Assembly: GCF_021390595.1 (NCBI RefSeq)
Contig: NZ_JAJEJR010000002.1
Span: 496,001-560,000 of the forward strand
DNA length: 64,000 bases
Origin: Paraburkholderia sp. HP33-1
GTDB lineage: Bacteria; Pseudomonadota; Gammaproteobacteria; Burkholderiales; Burkholderiaceae
Direction: 5' to 3'
The first letter of the stretch is position 1; each line of letters opens with the position of its first letter. A model generated the notes under the pieces. It saw nothing but the letters and a program-made list of their open reading frames with translations. It made no database searches and was not told where the DNA came from. Below are positions 33,946-44,008 of the stretch, in pieces. The position numbers and the translations under genes were made by a program.

Positions 33946-34767
33946 ATGAGCCTTTCAGCGTTATTTCAGTTGAGCCACACCAGCGTCGTCATTCTCATGA
34001 TTATCCTTTCCGTGTCCGCGGTCACCAGCGGGTTGTCGGGGTTTGGGTTTTCGGCGATAGGCGCTGCGAGCTTATGGCTGCTGCCACCCACCCTGGCGAT
34101 TCCGTTACTGATGGCCTTGTCGTCGGCCAATCAGTTGATGTCGCTAAAGCAGATCCAGAGCGACATGAAGCCGCTACGGCAGTGGTGGCCGAACGGTCCC
34201 GCTCCGTATATTCTCGGTGGCCTGCTGGGTGTTCCTCTCGGCCTCGAGATTTTGCATTCCCTGCCGACAGCTGTGCTGATGGTCTGCTTCGGCGCCTTCC
34301 TGGTGACTTACGCAGGCTACTCGATCCTCACGCGCTCGAAACAGCGCCCGAGCACAGGCGGATGGTCGACATCCGTTCTTGTGGGACTGCTGGGAGGCGT
34401 CATTGGCGGATTCACGGCCTTTCCTGGCGCACTGGTGGTGATCTGGATCGGTCGCAGCGGACTGCCCAAGGAAGAGTCAAGAGCCATTGTGCAGCCTTAC
34501 ATCTTTGCCATGCAGCTGGTTTCGCTCTGCCTGCTGGCAGTACAACATCCCTCGACGTTCGACGCCCGTTTCTGGAGCCTGTTCGCCACTGCTGTTGTGA
34601 TCGTCCTGCCTTCTACATTGCTGGGGGTGCGCATCTACAAGTCGCTTTCAGATATGAATTTTCGCCGCATCTGCTTCACGCTACTCGGCACGTCGGGTTG
34701 CGCAATTTTTTCGAAAGGATTGGGCGCACTAGGCATCGGTGCAGCGCTTGCACTGCTGGCACATTAG
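33946..34767 (+). CDS. TauE/SafE family sulfite-type anion exporter
   Basis: 273 residues with about eight membrane segments. TauE/SafE features are the start IILSVSAVTSGLSGFGFSAIGAASLWLLPP and a second, related half near SVLVGLLGGVIGGFTAFPGALVVIWIGRSGL. The two halves are typical of the internal duplication in this family, which exports sulfite, sulfoacetate or similar anions. The start has AGGA upstream. No sulfur metabolism gene lies beside it. Confidence 0.85.
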   Translation: MSLSALFQLSHTSVVILMIILSVSAVTSGLSGFGFSAIGAASLWLLPPTLAIPLLMALSSANQLMSLKQIQSDMKPLRQWWPNGPAPYILGGLLGVPLGLEILHSLPTAVLMVCFGAFLVTYAGYSILTRSKQRPSTGGWSTSVLVGLLGGVIGGFTAFPGALVVIWIGRSGLPKEESRAIVQPYIFAMQLVSLCLLAVQHPSTFDARFWSLFATAVVIVLPSTLLGVRIYKSLSDMNFRRICFTLLGTSGCAIFSKGLGALGIGAALALLAH

Positions 34768-34870
34768 TCGAATTCCTGTCACTGTCAGCCCGCAGCGCAC
34801 TGTAATCCGACATCCGGCAAAAAAGGAACAGCGCAGCGTTCGAATGGTGGCGGCCGATGGCCGGTCAGTT

Positions 34871-36094
34871 TCAGGCTTCGCCAGGTTCCAGCGGTTGCGC
34901 GGTGGCGAGAGATGGCCGCATCTCTGCGAATTCCGAATCAGCCGTCTGGGCGGTCGTGATGGCCTGGTCGGCGCTGGCGCGTGCTCCGACCGCGCGCATA
35001 TCGGCCAGCTTTTTCGCGAGACCCTTGGCGTAAAGCGCCATTTTTCCCCACCGCGTGGTAGCAATCTGAAAGCTGGTGTTCTGCAGGACATTGCCCCGGC
35101 TCCAGTACGCCTTAAAATCTTCCGTGCCGATGCCGAAGTCGACATCCATACGATTTTCCCATGCCCACTTGATGCAGCGCTCCATCATGATCGAACCGGG
35201 GGCGAACCTGGAAAACTTCGGGTCGAAGCCTGCGATCAGACCGTTCACGCACGTATGCCCCAAGCCTATGAGGCTCGCAGCGACCGGCGTGCCGTCGAGA
35301 GTCATCACGAAAAGTATTCCCATCGGCTGCGTGTGCGTGCCGTCGACGAGATTAATCAGAAAGTCCCGATAATCCTGCGAATAAAGCCAGGCCCCTTGTT
35401 TTTCGACGCGTTCCGCCCATTCGCGTTTGCGCGCGAGCATCCAGTCCACCCATTGGGCGTGCGCGTGCGTATCCTTGGCTTCGAGGGCGCGGATTTCCAG
35501 GGTGCCTTCCTTTTCGAAGCGCCTTTCACGCGCGCCAGGCTTCTTCTTCGACAACGTGCCGAGCGTGCGGCAGTAAGCCGTCCAGTCCGGCTCCTTGCGC
35601 AGTAACGCCATCGCGGAGACATTCTGCGTCGCCGCGACGAGGCCCGCGTGTCGCGATGCGAGATCGTAGAACGGCGCGTTCTTGCCTACGTACGGAACAT
35701 TGAAGATATCGGCGTGGGAGTACCGGGTCGCGGCGCGCCAGGCTGCATCGATCGCCCCACTCGCGTCGGCGGCGGCGAGGATGCTGGTGTATTCAGCGGT
35801 GCCGGGCGTAAGCGGTTCGAGCACGGTCCAGAAGAACTGTCGGCGGCTCACGAGCGGCCAGACGAGCACGAGTTCACCGTTTTCCCGATACACGATGCAG
35901 TGCAGCCGGCGACCGTGCGGCTTCGCCACCTGAGTCCAGCACAGCCAGCAGACGTCGAAAGCCTCGTGATGGCGTCCGTCGGCTTTCGACCAGAGCGTAT
36001 TCCATGCGTCTCGAAGCGCGAGGAAAGCATCGGGGTCAGTAATGATGTCGAGGCCGGATTGCTGGTTGCTCACATTTTCTTCTGATCGCTGCAT
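34871..36094 (-). CDS. FemAB/CelD-like acetyltransferase-fold protein (Acetyltransf_6)
   Basis: 407 residues from ATG at 36094 (MQRSEENVSNQQSG); the longer frame adds unlike sequence. The protein has the double GNAT-like fold of the CelD/BcsL group: ALRDAWNTLWSKADG..HEAFDVCWLCWTQVAKP at the start, LVWPLVSRRQFFWTVLEPL, then the C-terminal half with VDWMLARKREWAERVEK, FVMTLDGTPVAASLIGLG, CVNGLIAGFDPKFSRFAPGSIMMERCIKWAWE and MDVDFGIGTEDFKAYWS. The last two are the family core. Relatives join aminoacyl groups or acylate sugars. Its neighbourhood of amidoligase genes makes an amide-forming role attractive, but this is inference. Confidence 0.8.
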   Translation of the reverse strand: MQRSEENVSNQQSGLDIITDPDAFLALRDAWNTLWSKADGRHHEAFDVCWLCWTQVAKPHGRRLHCIVYRENGELVLVWPLVSRRQFFWTVLEPLTPGTAEYTSILAAADASGAIDAAWRAATRYSHADIFNVPYVGKNAPFYDLASRHAGLVAATQNVSAMALLRKEPDWTAYCRTLGTLSKKKPGARERRFEKEGTLEIRALEAKDTHAHAQWVDWMLARKREWAERVEKQGAWLYSQDYRDFLINLVDGTHTQPMGILFVMTLDGTPVAASLIGLGHTCVNGLIAGFDPKFSRFAPGSIMMERCIKWAWENRMDVDFGIGTEDFKAYWSRGNVLQNTSFQIATTRWGKMALYAKGLAKKLADMRAVGARASADQAITTAQTADSEFAEMRPSLATAQPLEPGEA

Positions 36095-36518
36095 GTCGTA
36101 GCTCAGGCTGGTCTCAAGTGGGTCTTCTCGCCTCTGTCCTGACGGTATCGCTCGGCGCGCTTCGGCGTGCGGGCTACCGGGTGCGAATTCGCGGTTTGCG
36201 AGAATTTGACGCTTGAGACAGGAAGCGTCCGTTCGGTAACCGACACACTTTTCAGTGCAAACGGTTGCCGCCAGGATCAATGCAGTTGCAAGGTCCACGA
36301 AGTGTCGAACCTGACAATTCGTAATCTGGCGAAGGCCGTGCGTCGACGGGCCGTATCGGCATCGCCGCTGCTCGCGTAACCGGCCTTCGTCACGTCGACC
36401 GCGTTCGACTGGGGGCTCCCGTTCTTCTATGGCCGTAACGTGTATGCAGCGATCGAGCAGCAGTCGACGCCGGGTGGGATGGGGCCTTACGTGGCTTACT
36501 GAGGTCGCGTTGTTGTTT
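36095..36518. other. Intergenic region upstream of the acetyltransferase-like gene
   Basis: 424 bases between two minus-strand genes. It should carry the promoter of the gene at 34871-36094. No coding frame with a ribosome site and no strong hairpin was seen. Confidence 0.4.
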
Positions 36519-37589
36519 CTATGCGCGCCTGTCTCCCGCCGCCGCGATCACGCGATGCACGAAGCGCAGCTTCTCGACCACCGGCGCGGCGAGCGTGAAC
36601 GGATAGCCGTCGGGCATGCCGAGACTGCGGTTCAGACTGTTCAGCGCACACGTCAGCGGAAACCAGCGCTTCATCAGATTGCCGAAGCTCGCATCCTCGA
36701 CCGGCGTGCGGTCGGTCAGCGTCGGCTCGCTCGGATCGTCGGGCAGCAGCGCGAGTCCGTACGACGTCGACGTATCGAGCACATCGACGATCAGCAGATA
36801 GTGCGCCCAGGTCTCCGCCCAGTCTTCCCACGGATGCATCGTCGCGTACGCACTGATATACGACGCCTGCCAGTCGGCCGGTGGGCCGTTCCAATAGTAG
36901 GCGTCGAGCGCTTCGCCGTAGTTGGCCTGCTCGTCGCCGAACAGCTGGCGAAACTGGTCGAGCCAGCGCGGCTCGGTTTCGATCAGCTGGCTGAAGAAGT
37001 AGTGGCCCGTCTCGTGGCGGAAGTGGCCGAGCAGCGTGCGGTACGGTTCGCCCATCGCGGTGCGGACTTTCTCGCGATGCGCGTCGTCGGCCTCGGCGAT
37101 GTTCAGCGTGATTAGCCCGTTGTCGTGACCGGTCATCACGCGTTCGCCGTCGCCGCCGTCGGCGAGAAATTCGAAGGCGAGCCCGTGCTCGGGGTCCGCG
37201 TCGCGCGATGGCACGTCGAAGCCAAGCCCCGCCAGCGTGTAGAGCAGACGCCGCTTCGCCACTTCGAGCCGGTACCAGTAGAGCCGGTTTTCCGGTTCGC
37301 TCAGGTTCGGAATCGTGCGGGTCAGCTGGCAGGCGTGGCACAGCGTGTCGGGCGAATCGGCGTGAATCATCCAGTTGCAGACGTTCTCGACCGCGTAGTT
37401 GTGGCATTGACGGAACAGCGCGCCGTTCGCCTGCGGATGCAGGCTGCGCCAGCGGCCGTTGCCGGCGTATTCGAAGGCGCTGATTTCCCGCTGTTCAGGC
37501 AGATAGCCGAGCAGCGACTCGCAGCGCTCGCAGCGGACGTTCTCGTAGAACACGAGTTGCGCGCAGCGATTGCAGTGAAAGGTTTTCAT
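36519..37589 (-). CDS. Zinc-ribbon plus predicted zinc metallopeptidase (COG4307-like)
   Basis: 356 residues from the ATG of MKTFHCNRCAQLVFYENVRC. Cysteines 6, 9, 20 and 23 form a zinc ribbon and a second set (62, 71, 84, 87) follows. Residues 185-200 contain LLGHFRHETGHYFF with the HExxH metallopeptidase motif at 192-196, and later EDWAETWAHYLLI may give the third ligand. There is no signal peptide, so it acts in the cytoplasm. It is divergent from the transglutaminase-amidoligase operon starting at 37872. Such peptidases recur next to ATP-grasp/alpha-E/transglutaminase genes, which suggests it trims or removes what that operon makes. Confidence 0.8.
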   Translation of the reverse strand: MKTFHCNRCAQLVFYENVRCERCESLLGYLPEQREISAFEYAGNGRWRSLHPQANGALFRQCHNYAVENVCNWMIHADSPDTLCHACQLTRTIPNLSEPENRLYWYRLEVAKRRLLYTLAGLGFDVPSRDADPEHGLAFEFLADGGDGERVMTGHDNGLITLNIAEADDAHREKVRTAMGEPYRTLLGHFRHETGHYFFSQLIETEPRWLDQFRQLFGDEQANYGEALDAYYWNGPPADWQASYISAYATMHPWEDWAETWAHYLLIVDVLDTSTSYGLALLPDDPSEPTLTDRTPVEDASFGNLMKRWFPLTCALNSLNRSLGMPDGYPFTLAAPVVEKLRFVHRVIAAAGDRRA

Positions 37590-37871
37590 CGGGCGGGCCT
37601 CGTGAGGAGTGCGATGTCGTCGGCGAAAGCCTGCCGCAATCTTCATGCCGCGATTGCCAGACTTCACCGCTTTAACGCACAGTACGGTCATGATCGTGCA
37701 ACGACGCTGCGCCGCTTTGGTGCACGCTCCGGCGCGGGCCAGCGGCAAGGCAAGCGGTACGCAAAACGCACACGCAGCTCAGGCAACATCAGGCGGTTCA
37801 CGCGAGTTTGTCCAGCAACGGCATAGAGCTTGCTTTTTTAGCAGGCTGCCCTTTTCGTCGAGGAGTCCGGA

Positions 37872-40800
37872 GTGTCCATACGCGTCGCGTTGCATCACGT
37901 TACTCATTACCGTTACGACAGGCTGGTTACGCTTTCGCCTCAGGTTGTGCGGCTACGGCCCGCGCCGCATTGTCGTACGCCCATCCTGTCGTACTCGATG
38001 CGCGTCGAGCCCGCGAAGCACTTTATCAACTGGCAGCAGGACGCGTTCGCCAACTATCAGGCGCGGCTCGTGTTTCCCGAGCAGACGCGCGAGTTCAAGG
38101 TGAGCGTCGATCTGGTCGCCGAAATGGCCGTCTACAACCCGTTCGACTTCTTTCTCGAACCGTCGGCCGAGCAGTTTCCGTTCGAGTACGCGCCGGAGCT
38201 GGCGGCCGAGCTCGCGCCCTACTGCGTGAAGCGGCCGATGACGCCGCGCTTCGCCGGGTTCGTCGCGAGCATCGACCGCACGCCGGCCCGCACCTCGGAC
38301 TTTCTCGTCGCGCTGAACCAGCGGCTGCAACATGAAATCCGCTACCTGATCCGGATGGAGCCGGGCGTGCAGACGCCCGAGGAAACCTTGACCAGCGCAT
38401 CGGGCTCGTGCCGCGATTCGGGCTGGCTGCTGGTCGAGACGCTGCGGCAACTCGGCTTCGCGGCGCGCTTCGTGTCGGGCTATCTGCTGCAGCTCGCGCC
38501 CGACGTCAGATCGATCGATGGCCCGAGCGGCACCGAGGTCGACTTCACCGACCTGCACGCGTGGTGCGAGGTCTATCTGCCCGGCGCGGGCTGGATCGGG
38601 CTCGATCCGACCTCGGGGCTGCTGGCGGGCGAAGGGCATATTCCGGTGGCCTGTACGCCGGAGCCAGGCAGCGCGGCGCCGATCTCGGGCGCGGTCGACG
38701 AATGCGAGGTCGAGTTCGAGCACGAAATGTCGATCAAACGCGTGCTGGAGTCGCCGCGCGTCACGAAGCCGTATAGCGAAGCCGCCTGGGAGGACGTGCT
38801 GAAGATGGGCGCGCGGGTCGACTATGAACTCGCCGACATGGATGTGCGACTGACGATGGGCGGCGAGCCGACCTTCGTGTCGGTGCGCGATCGCGACGAC
38901 GCCGAATGGAACACCGACGCGCTCGGGCCCACCAAGCGCGGCTATGCGGTCGCGCTGATGGACCGGCTGCGCGAACGCTACGGCGCGAACGGCTTCCTGC
39001 ATATCGGGCAGGGCAAGTGGTATCCGGGCGAGCAGTTGCCGCGCTGGGCGATGTCGCTGTACTGGCGCGCCGATGGCGAGCCGTGCTGGCACAACCCGGC
39101 GCTGTTCGCCGACGAACGCGAGCCGGGCCGCTACACGGCCGGCGACGCGCAACGCTTCATCGCGCACCTGGCCGCGAAGCTGTCGCTCGACGCGGACTGC
39201 ATCCAGCCCGGCTACGAAGACACCTGGTACTACCTGTGGCGTGAGCGTCGCCTGCCGGTCAACGTCGATCCGTTCGACGCGCGCCTCGACGACGAACTTG
39301 AACGCGTGCGATTGCGGCGCGTGTTCGACGCGGGGCTCGCGAGTCCGGCCGGCTACGTGCTGCCGATCGGCCGCGAGCGCGCCGCGCCGGGCATCGCGCC
39401 GACGTGGATCACGGGCCGCTGGTTCTTCCGCGACGAACGCATGTATCTGATTCCCGGCGATTCGCCGATGGGCTACCGGCTACCGCTCGATTCGCTGCCG
39501 TGGGTGTCGAAGACCGACTATCCGTATCAGCATGCGCACGATCCGTTCGCGCCGGCCGAGCCGCTGCGCACGGCCGCGCAGTTGCGCGTTCAGTACCAGG
39601 GCGAGCGCGAGGACCGGCAGATCGCCGCTGATGAGACCAGCGCACAGCAGGCGGCCGCGCTGTCGTTGTCGGCAGCCGATCTGCTGAGCGGCATGCCGCA
39701 CGGCGGTGTGCTCGCGTATGCACCGCCGCGCGGCGACGCGTCATTGCCGGGGCGCGGTGAGTCGTCGCCGGAGACGTTGCGCACCGCGGTGTGCGTCGAG
39801 GCGCGCGACCCGAAACGCGCGGCCGGCCCGAAAGCCGAAGCACATTCGTTCGGCAGCGGCCGCACGCTGCTGCACGTGTTCATGCCGCCGCTGACCGATC
39901 TCGACGATTATCTCGACCTGCTCGCCGCGGTCGAAGCGACGGCCGATGAGCTGAAGATGCAGATCGTGCTCGAAGGCTATCCGCCGCCGCGCGACGCGCG
40001 CCTGAAAGTGCTGCAGGTCACGCCCGACCCCGGCGTGATCGAGGTCAACATTCATCCGGCCGCGAACTGGGACGAACTCGTCGATCACACCGAGTACCTG
40101 TATCAGTCGGCGGCGCACAGCTACCTGAGCAGCGAGAAGTTCATGCTCGACGGGCGCCACACCGGCACCGGCGGCGGCAATCACTTCGTGCTCGGCGGCG
40201 CGACACCGGCCGACAGCCCGTTCCTGCGCCGGCCCGATCTGCTCGCGAGCCTGATCGCGTACTGGCACAACCATCCGTCGCTGTCGTATCTGTTCTCGGG
40301 CTTGTTCATCGGGCCGACGAGCCAGGCGCCGCGGGTCGACGAAGCCCGCAACGATCAGCTCTACGAACTTGAAATCGCGCTCGCCGAACTGCAACGGCAG
40401 GTCGATCTGCTCGGCGGCCGCGACAGCGGCAACCTGCCGCCGTGGATGATCGATCGAGCGCTGCGCAACATCCTGATCGACGTGACCGGCAACACGCACC
40501 GCGCCGAGTTCTGCATCGACAAGCTTTATTCGCCCGACGGGCCGACCGGCCGCCTCGGTCTGCTGGAACTGCGCGGCTTCGAGATGCCGCCACACGCGCG
40601 CATGAGTCTGGTGCAGCAACTGCTGCTGCGCGCACTGGTCGCGCGATTCTGGCGCACGCCGTACACGCAGCGCCTCACGCGCTGGGGCACCGAGCTGCAC
40701 GACCGCTTCCTGCTCGGCACCTTCGTGAAAATGGATTTCGACGACGTGCTCGCCGAGCTGCGCGAAGCGGGCTTCGCATTCGACAGCGCGTGGTTCGCGC

Positions 40801-41357
40801 CGCACTTCGAATTCCGCTTTCCGCTCGTCGGCGAGATGTCTTTGAGCGGCATCGATCTGACGATACGCAACGCACTCGAACCGTGGCACGTGATGGGCGA
40901 GGAGGGCGCTAGCGGCGCCACGGTGCGCTATGTCGATTCGTCGGTCGAGCGGCTGGAGGTGCGAGCGCTGGGCTTGAACGGCAATCGTCACGTGCTGAGC
41001 GTCAACAGCGTGCCGGTGCCGTTGCAGCCCACCGGCCGCGTCAGCGAGTACGTGGCCGGCGTGCGTTTTCGTGCGTGGTCGCAGCCGTCGGCGCTGCATC
41101 CGACGATCGGCGTGCATGCGCCGCTCACGTTCGACCTCGTCGACACATGGAGCGGCCGCTCGCTCGGCGGATGCCAGTATCATGTCGCTCATCCGGGCGG
41201 GCGCAACTATCAGACCTTCCCGGTCAACGCCTACGAGGCGGAAAGCCGGCGGCGCGCGCGTTTCTTCGCGTCGGGTCATACGCCGGGGCCGCTCGCCGTG
41301 GGCACGCCGCAGCGCAGCCTCGAGTTTCCGTTCACGCTCGATTTGCGGCACAGTTGA
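37872..41357 (+). CDS. Transglutaminase-like protease fused to DUF2126 putative amidoligase
   Basis: 1161 residues from a GTG at 37872 with GGAG upstream. Residues 1-290 are a bacterial transglutaminase module: a beta domain starting with RVALHHVTHYRYDR, then a papain-like core with Cys180 (GSCRDSGW), His229 (DLHAWCEVY) and Asp245 (GLDPTSG). Residues about 300-1161 are DUF2126, a putative amidoligase with glutamine-synthetase-like fold (LTMGGEPTFVS, WYPGEQLPRWA, ATADELKMQIVLEGYPPP, GTGGGNHFVLGGAT, RAEFCIDKLYSPDGPTGRLGLLELRGFEMPPH). The length is normal for this fusion. It heads a coupled three-gene operon. Substrate unknown; formation and cleavage of peptide or isopeptide bonds is predicted from the families. 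Confidence 0.9.
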   Translation: MSIRVALHHVTHYRYDRLVTLSPQVVRLRPAPHCRTPILSYSMRVEPAKHFINWQQDAFANYQARLVFPEQTREFKVSVDLVAEMAVYNPFDFFLEPSAEQFPFEYAPELAAELAPYCVKRPMTPRFAGFVASIDRTPARTSDFLVALNQRLQHEIRYLIRMEPGVQTPEETLTSASGSCRDSGWLLVETLRQLGFAARFVSGYLLQLAPDVRSIDGPSGTEVDFTDLHAWCEVYLPGAGWIGLDPTSGLLAGEGHIPVACTPEPGSAAPISGAVDECEVEFEHEMSIKRVLESPRVTKPYSEAAWEDVLKMGARVDYELADMDVRLTMGGEPTFVSVRDRDDAEWNTDALGPTKRGYAVALMDRLRERYGANGFLHIGQGKWYPGEQLPRWAMSLYWRADGEPCWHNPALFADEREPGRYTAGDAQRFIAHLAAKLSLDADCIQPGYEDTWYYLWRERRLPVNVDPFDARLDDELERVRLRRVFDAGLASPAGYVLPIGRERAAPGIAPTWITGRWFFRDERMYLIPGDSPMGYRLPLDSLPWVSKTDYPYQHAHDPFAPAEPLRTAAQLRVQYQGEREDRQIAADETSAQQAAALSLSAADLLSGMPHGGVLAYAPPRGDASLPGRGESSPETLRTAVCVEARDPKRAAGPKAEAHSFGSGRTLLHVFMPPLTDLDDYLDLLAAVEATADELKMQIVLEGYPPPRDARLKVLQVTPDPGVIEVNIHPAANWDELVDHTEYLYQSAAHSYLSSEKFMLDGRHTGTGGGNHFVLGGATPADSPFLRRPDLLASLIAYWHNHPSLSYLFSGLFIGPTSQAPRVDEARNDQLYELEIALAELQRQVDLLGGRDSGNLPPWMIDRALRNILIDVTGNTHRAEFCIDKLYSPDGPTGRLGLLELRGFEMPPHARMSLVQQLLLRALVARFWRTPYTQRLTRWGTELHDRFLLGTFVKMDFDDVLAELREAGFAFDSAWFAPHFEFRFPLVGEMSLSGIDLTIRNALEPWHVMGEEGASGATVRYVDSSVERLEVRALGLNGNRHVLSVNSVPVPLQPTGRVSEYVAGVRFRAWSQPSALHPTIGVHAPLTFDLVDTWSGRSLGGCQYHVAHPGGRNYQTFPVNAYEAESRRRARFFASGHTPGPLAVGTPQRSLEFPFTLDLRHS

Positions 41358-41386
41358 ATAACATGCATCACTGACACCACACGACC

Positions 41387-44008
41387 TTGGCCTTTCAATC
41401 GACTTTGCCCTTCGAGGCGTCCGCGCTGCCGGCGGACGCTTCGTCCATGTTGCGGTTGCTGCCGGGTCATGACGGACATTGGGACGAGTTGCGCGACGCG
41501 TCGGGCGCGCTGCGCGAGCCGTGGCGGCAGTTCTTCGCGCAACTCGGCGAAGGCGGCGTCGCGCGGCTCGCGGACCATCACGCGTCGATCGCGCAGCAGA
41601 TCCGCGACAACGACATCAGCTACAACGTCTACGCGGACAACGGCAAGTCGCGGCCATGGGCGCTCGACCTGCTGCCGTTCCTGATCAGCGAGGCCGAGTG
41701 GGCGCAGATCGAGCGCGGCGTCGCGCAGCGCGCGCATCTGCTCAACGCAATCGTCGCCGATATCTACGGACCGCAGACGCTGCTGGAATATGGGCAACTG
41801 CCGCCCGCGCTGGTGTTCGGTCATCCCGGCTATCTGCGTTCGGTGAAGGGCTTTACGCCGCCGGGTGGCCAGTATCTGCAGGTCGTCGCGCTCGATCTCG
41901 CGCGTACGCCGGGCGGCGAGTGGAGCGTGATCGCGCATCGCACCGAGGCGCCGTCCGGCCTCGGCTACGCGCTCGAAAACCGCCTGATCGTATCGACGCT
42001 GCTCGCCGAGCCATTCCGCTCGCTGCACGTGAGCCGGCTCGCGCCGCTCTATTCGCAACTGATCGCGACACACGTGCAGGCCGCGCAGGCGACGATGCGC
42101 GACGGTGAAGGCACCGACGCGTCGCCCCATATCGCGCTGCTCACGCCGGGGCCGTACAGCGAAACCTATTTCGAGCACGTGTTCCTTGCGCGCTATCTCG
42201 GCGTCACGCTGGTCGAAGGCAAGGATCTGACCGTGCGCGGCGACCGGCTCTATCTGAAGACCCTGGCGGGGCTCGAACGCGTGCATGTCGTGCTGCGCCG
42301 TCTCGACGACGCGTTCTGCGACCCAGTCGAACTGCGCGCCGATTCGACGATCGGCGTGCCAGGGCTGTTGCAGGTGATGCGCGCGGGCAATGTGATCGTG
42401 TCGAACGTGCCGGGCTCGGGCTTCGCCGAATCTCCGGCATTGCATGGTTTCATGCCGGGAATCGCAGAAGCCTTGCTCGGCGAGGAACTGCTGCTGCCCG
42501 GCGTGCCGACCTGGTGGTGCGGCGAAGAGGCCGCGCGCGAGCATGCGTTCGCGCATCTCGACGAGGCGTTCATCGTGCCGACCTGGCCGCTCGCCGGACG
42601 CGACGCCCCGCCCGGCATCGAGGGCGGCAGGCAGCCGGTCGCGGCATGGCGCGAGCGCATCGAGGCGGTGCCCGACGCGTTCACGATCCAGCAGGAGCAG
42701 CGCTTTTCCTGCACGCCGCGCTACGAGGAGGGCACGATCGGCGGCCGGGCGTCGGTGTTGCGGGTCTATGCGATTGCCGACGTCAACGGCGGCTGGCACG
42801 TGATGCCGGGCGGCTTCACGCGGATGGCCGCCGAGCGGCAAACCACGGTATCGATGCAGTACGGCGGCAGCAGCGTCGATACATGGGTGCTGTCGAGCCA
42901 GCCGACCTCGACGTTCACGCTGCTGCCTTCGCCGATGCAGCCCGCCGACCTCACGCGCAAGCATCGCACGGTGTCGAGCCGTGCCGCGGAGAACCTGTTC
43001 TGGGCGGGCCGCTACGGCGAGCGCGCGGAAAACAACGTGCGCCTGCTGCGGCTGATTCTCGGCTCGCTCGAAGGCAGCGACGCCGACGCGATGTTCGCGA
43101 CGCTGCTCGAACTCGCGACGTGGTGCGGCCTCGTGCAGGCGGGCGACCTGACGTCGCCGCGCGTGCCGGCGTCGCCGCAGACGTTCGAGCGCGCGCTCGT
43201 CTCGAATCTCGGCGAGAGTGCGGGCAGCGTCAGCATCAGCCAGAACCTGAATTGCCAGGCGCGCGCGAACGGCGAGGTGCGCGGGCGCTTGTCGAATGAT
43301 CATTGGCGCATGATCCTCGCGGCGCGCAACGACTTTGAGGACGCGTTGCAGGTGTTGCTGCCGGCCGTGGGCGCGGGCAATGACAACGCGAATGGCGGTA
43401 GTGCGTTCGATCGTTACGATCGCGTGACGCTCGTGAATGCGCTCGAGCATTTGTCGGTGCAGCTATCGGCAATCAGCGGCGCGCAGGGCGACCGCATGAC
43501 GCGCGATGAAGCGTGGCGGCTGCTGTTCGTCGGGCGTCATATCGAACGCGTCGCGAGCATGGCCGCGTTCATGCGCGTCGTCGCCGCGAACGGCCAGCTC
43601 ACGACGCCGGCCGGCTTCGATCTGCTGCTGCAAATGTTCGACAGCACGCTCACGTACCGAACGCTGTATCCAGGGCGTTTCGAAGTGCCCGCGCTGCTCG
43701 ATCTGCTCGTGATCGAACCGCACAATCCGCGCGGCATTTATGGCGTGTACGAGCGGCTGCGTACAAAGCTCGACGAGATTTCGATTGCGGCGGGCAGCCT
43801 GCGGCATCGGCCGTTTGCGGAGCTGCTGCCGTCCGTCGAGTTGATGCCGTCGCTCGAGTCGCTGTGCGAGGTCGACGAACACGGATCGCATGCCACGCTG
43901 ATCGCGCTGTGCGATCAGATCGGCGGGTTCGCGAACGCGGCCGCGCATGAGATCAGCGCGCGCTATTTCAGTCACGCGACCACGGTCGCCTCGCAGGTGT
44001 GGGCATGA
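41387..44008 (+). CDS. Circularly permuted ATP-grasp fused to alpha-E domain
   Basis: 873 residues. Residues about 30-510 are the circularly permuted ATP-grasp (COG2308 type): NDISYNVYADNGKSRPWALDLLP, AFVFGHPG-like ALVFGHPGYLRSVKG, EAPSGLGYALENRLI, LTPGPYSETYFEHVFLARYLG, LVEGKDLTVRGDRLYLKT. Residues about 527-873 are an alpha-helical alpha-E domain (COG2307/DUF403) from SRAAENLFWAGRYGERAENNVRLLR to SARYFSHATTVASQVWA. In most genomes these are two genes. The frame offers a TTG start at 41387; an alternative ATG is at 41447. It lies 29 bases after the amidoligase gene and overlaps the next by four. Predicted to ligate carboxylates to amines using ATP. Confidence 0.9.
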   Translation: MAFQSTLPFEASALPADASSMLRLLPGHDGHWDELRDASGALREPWRQFFAQLGEGGVARLADHHASIAQQIRDNDISYNVYADNGKSRPWALDLLPFLISEAEWAQIERGVAQRAHLLNAIVADIYGPQTLLEYGQLPPALVFGHPGYLRSVKGFTPPGGQYLQVVALDLARTPGGEWSVIAHRTEAPSGLGYALENRLIVSTLLAEPFRSLHVSRLAPLYSQLIATHVQAAQATMRDGEGTDASPHIALLTPGPYSETYFEHVFLARYLGVTLVEGKDLTVRGDRLYLKTLAGLERVHVVLRRLDDAFCDPVELRADSTIGVPGLLQVMRAGNVIVSNVPGSGFAESPALHGFMPGIAEALLGEELLLPGVPTWWCGEEAAREHAFAHLDEAFIVPTWPLAGRDAPPGIEGGRQPVAAWRERIEAVPDAFTIQQEQRFSCTPRYEEGTIGGRASVLRVYAIADVNGGWHVMPGGFTRMAAERQTTVSMQYGGSSVDTWVLSSQPTSTFTLLPSPMQPADLTRKHRTVSSRAAENLFWAGRYGERAENNVRLLRLILGSLEGSDADAMFATLLELATWCGLVQAGDLTSPRVPASPQTFERALVSNLGESAGSVSISQNLNCQARANGEVRGRLSNDHWRMILAARNDFEDALQVLLPAVGAGNDNANGGSAFDRYDRVTLVNALEHLSVQLSAISGAQGDRMTRDEAWRLLFVGRHIERVASMAAFMRVVAANGQLTTPAGFDLLLQMFDSTLTYRTLYPGRFEVPALLDLLVIEPHNPRGIYGVYERLRTKLDEISIAAGSLRHRPFAELLPSVELMPSLESLCEVDEHGSHATLIALCDQIGGFANAAAHEISARYFSHATTVASQVWA

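Noticed and set aside
41276..43450. 724-codon minus-strand frame opposite the ATP-grasp gene
   Set aside because: Same reason: antisense shadow of a high-GC gene with no family resemblance.
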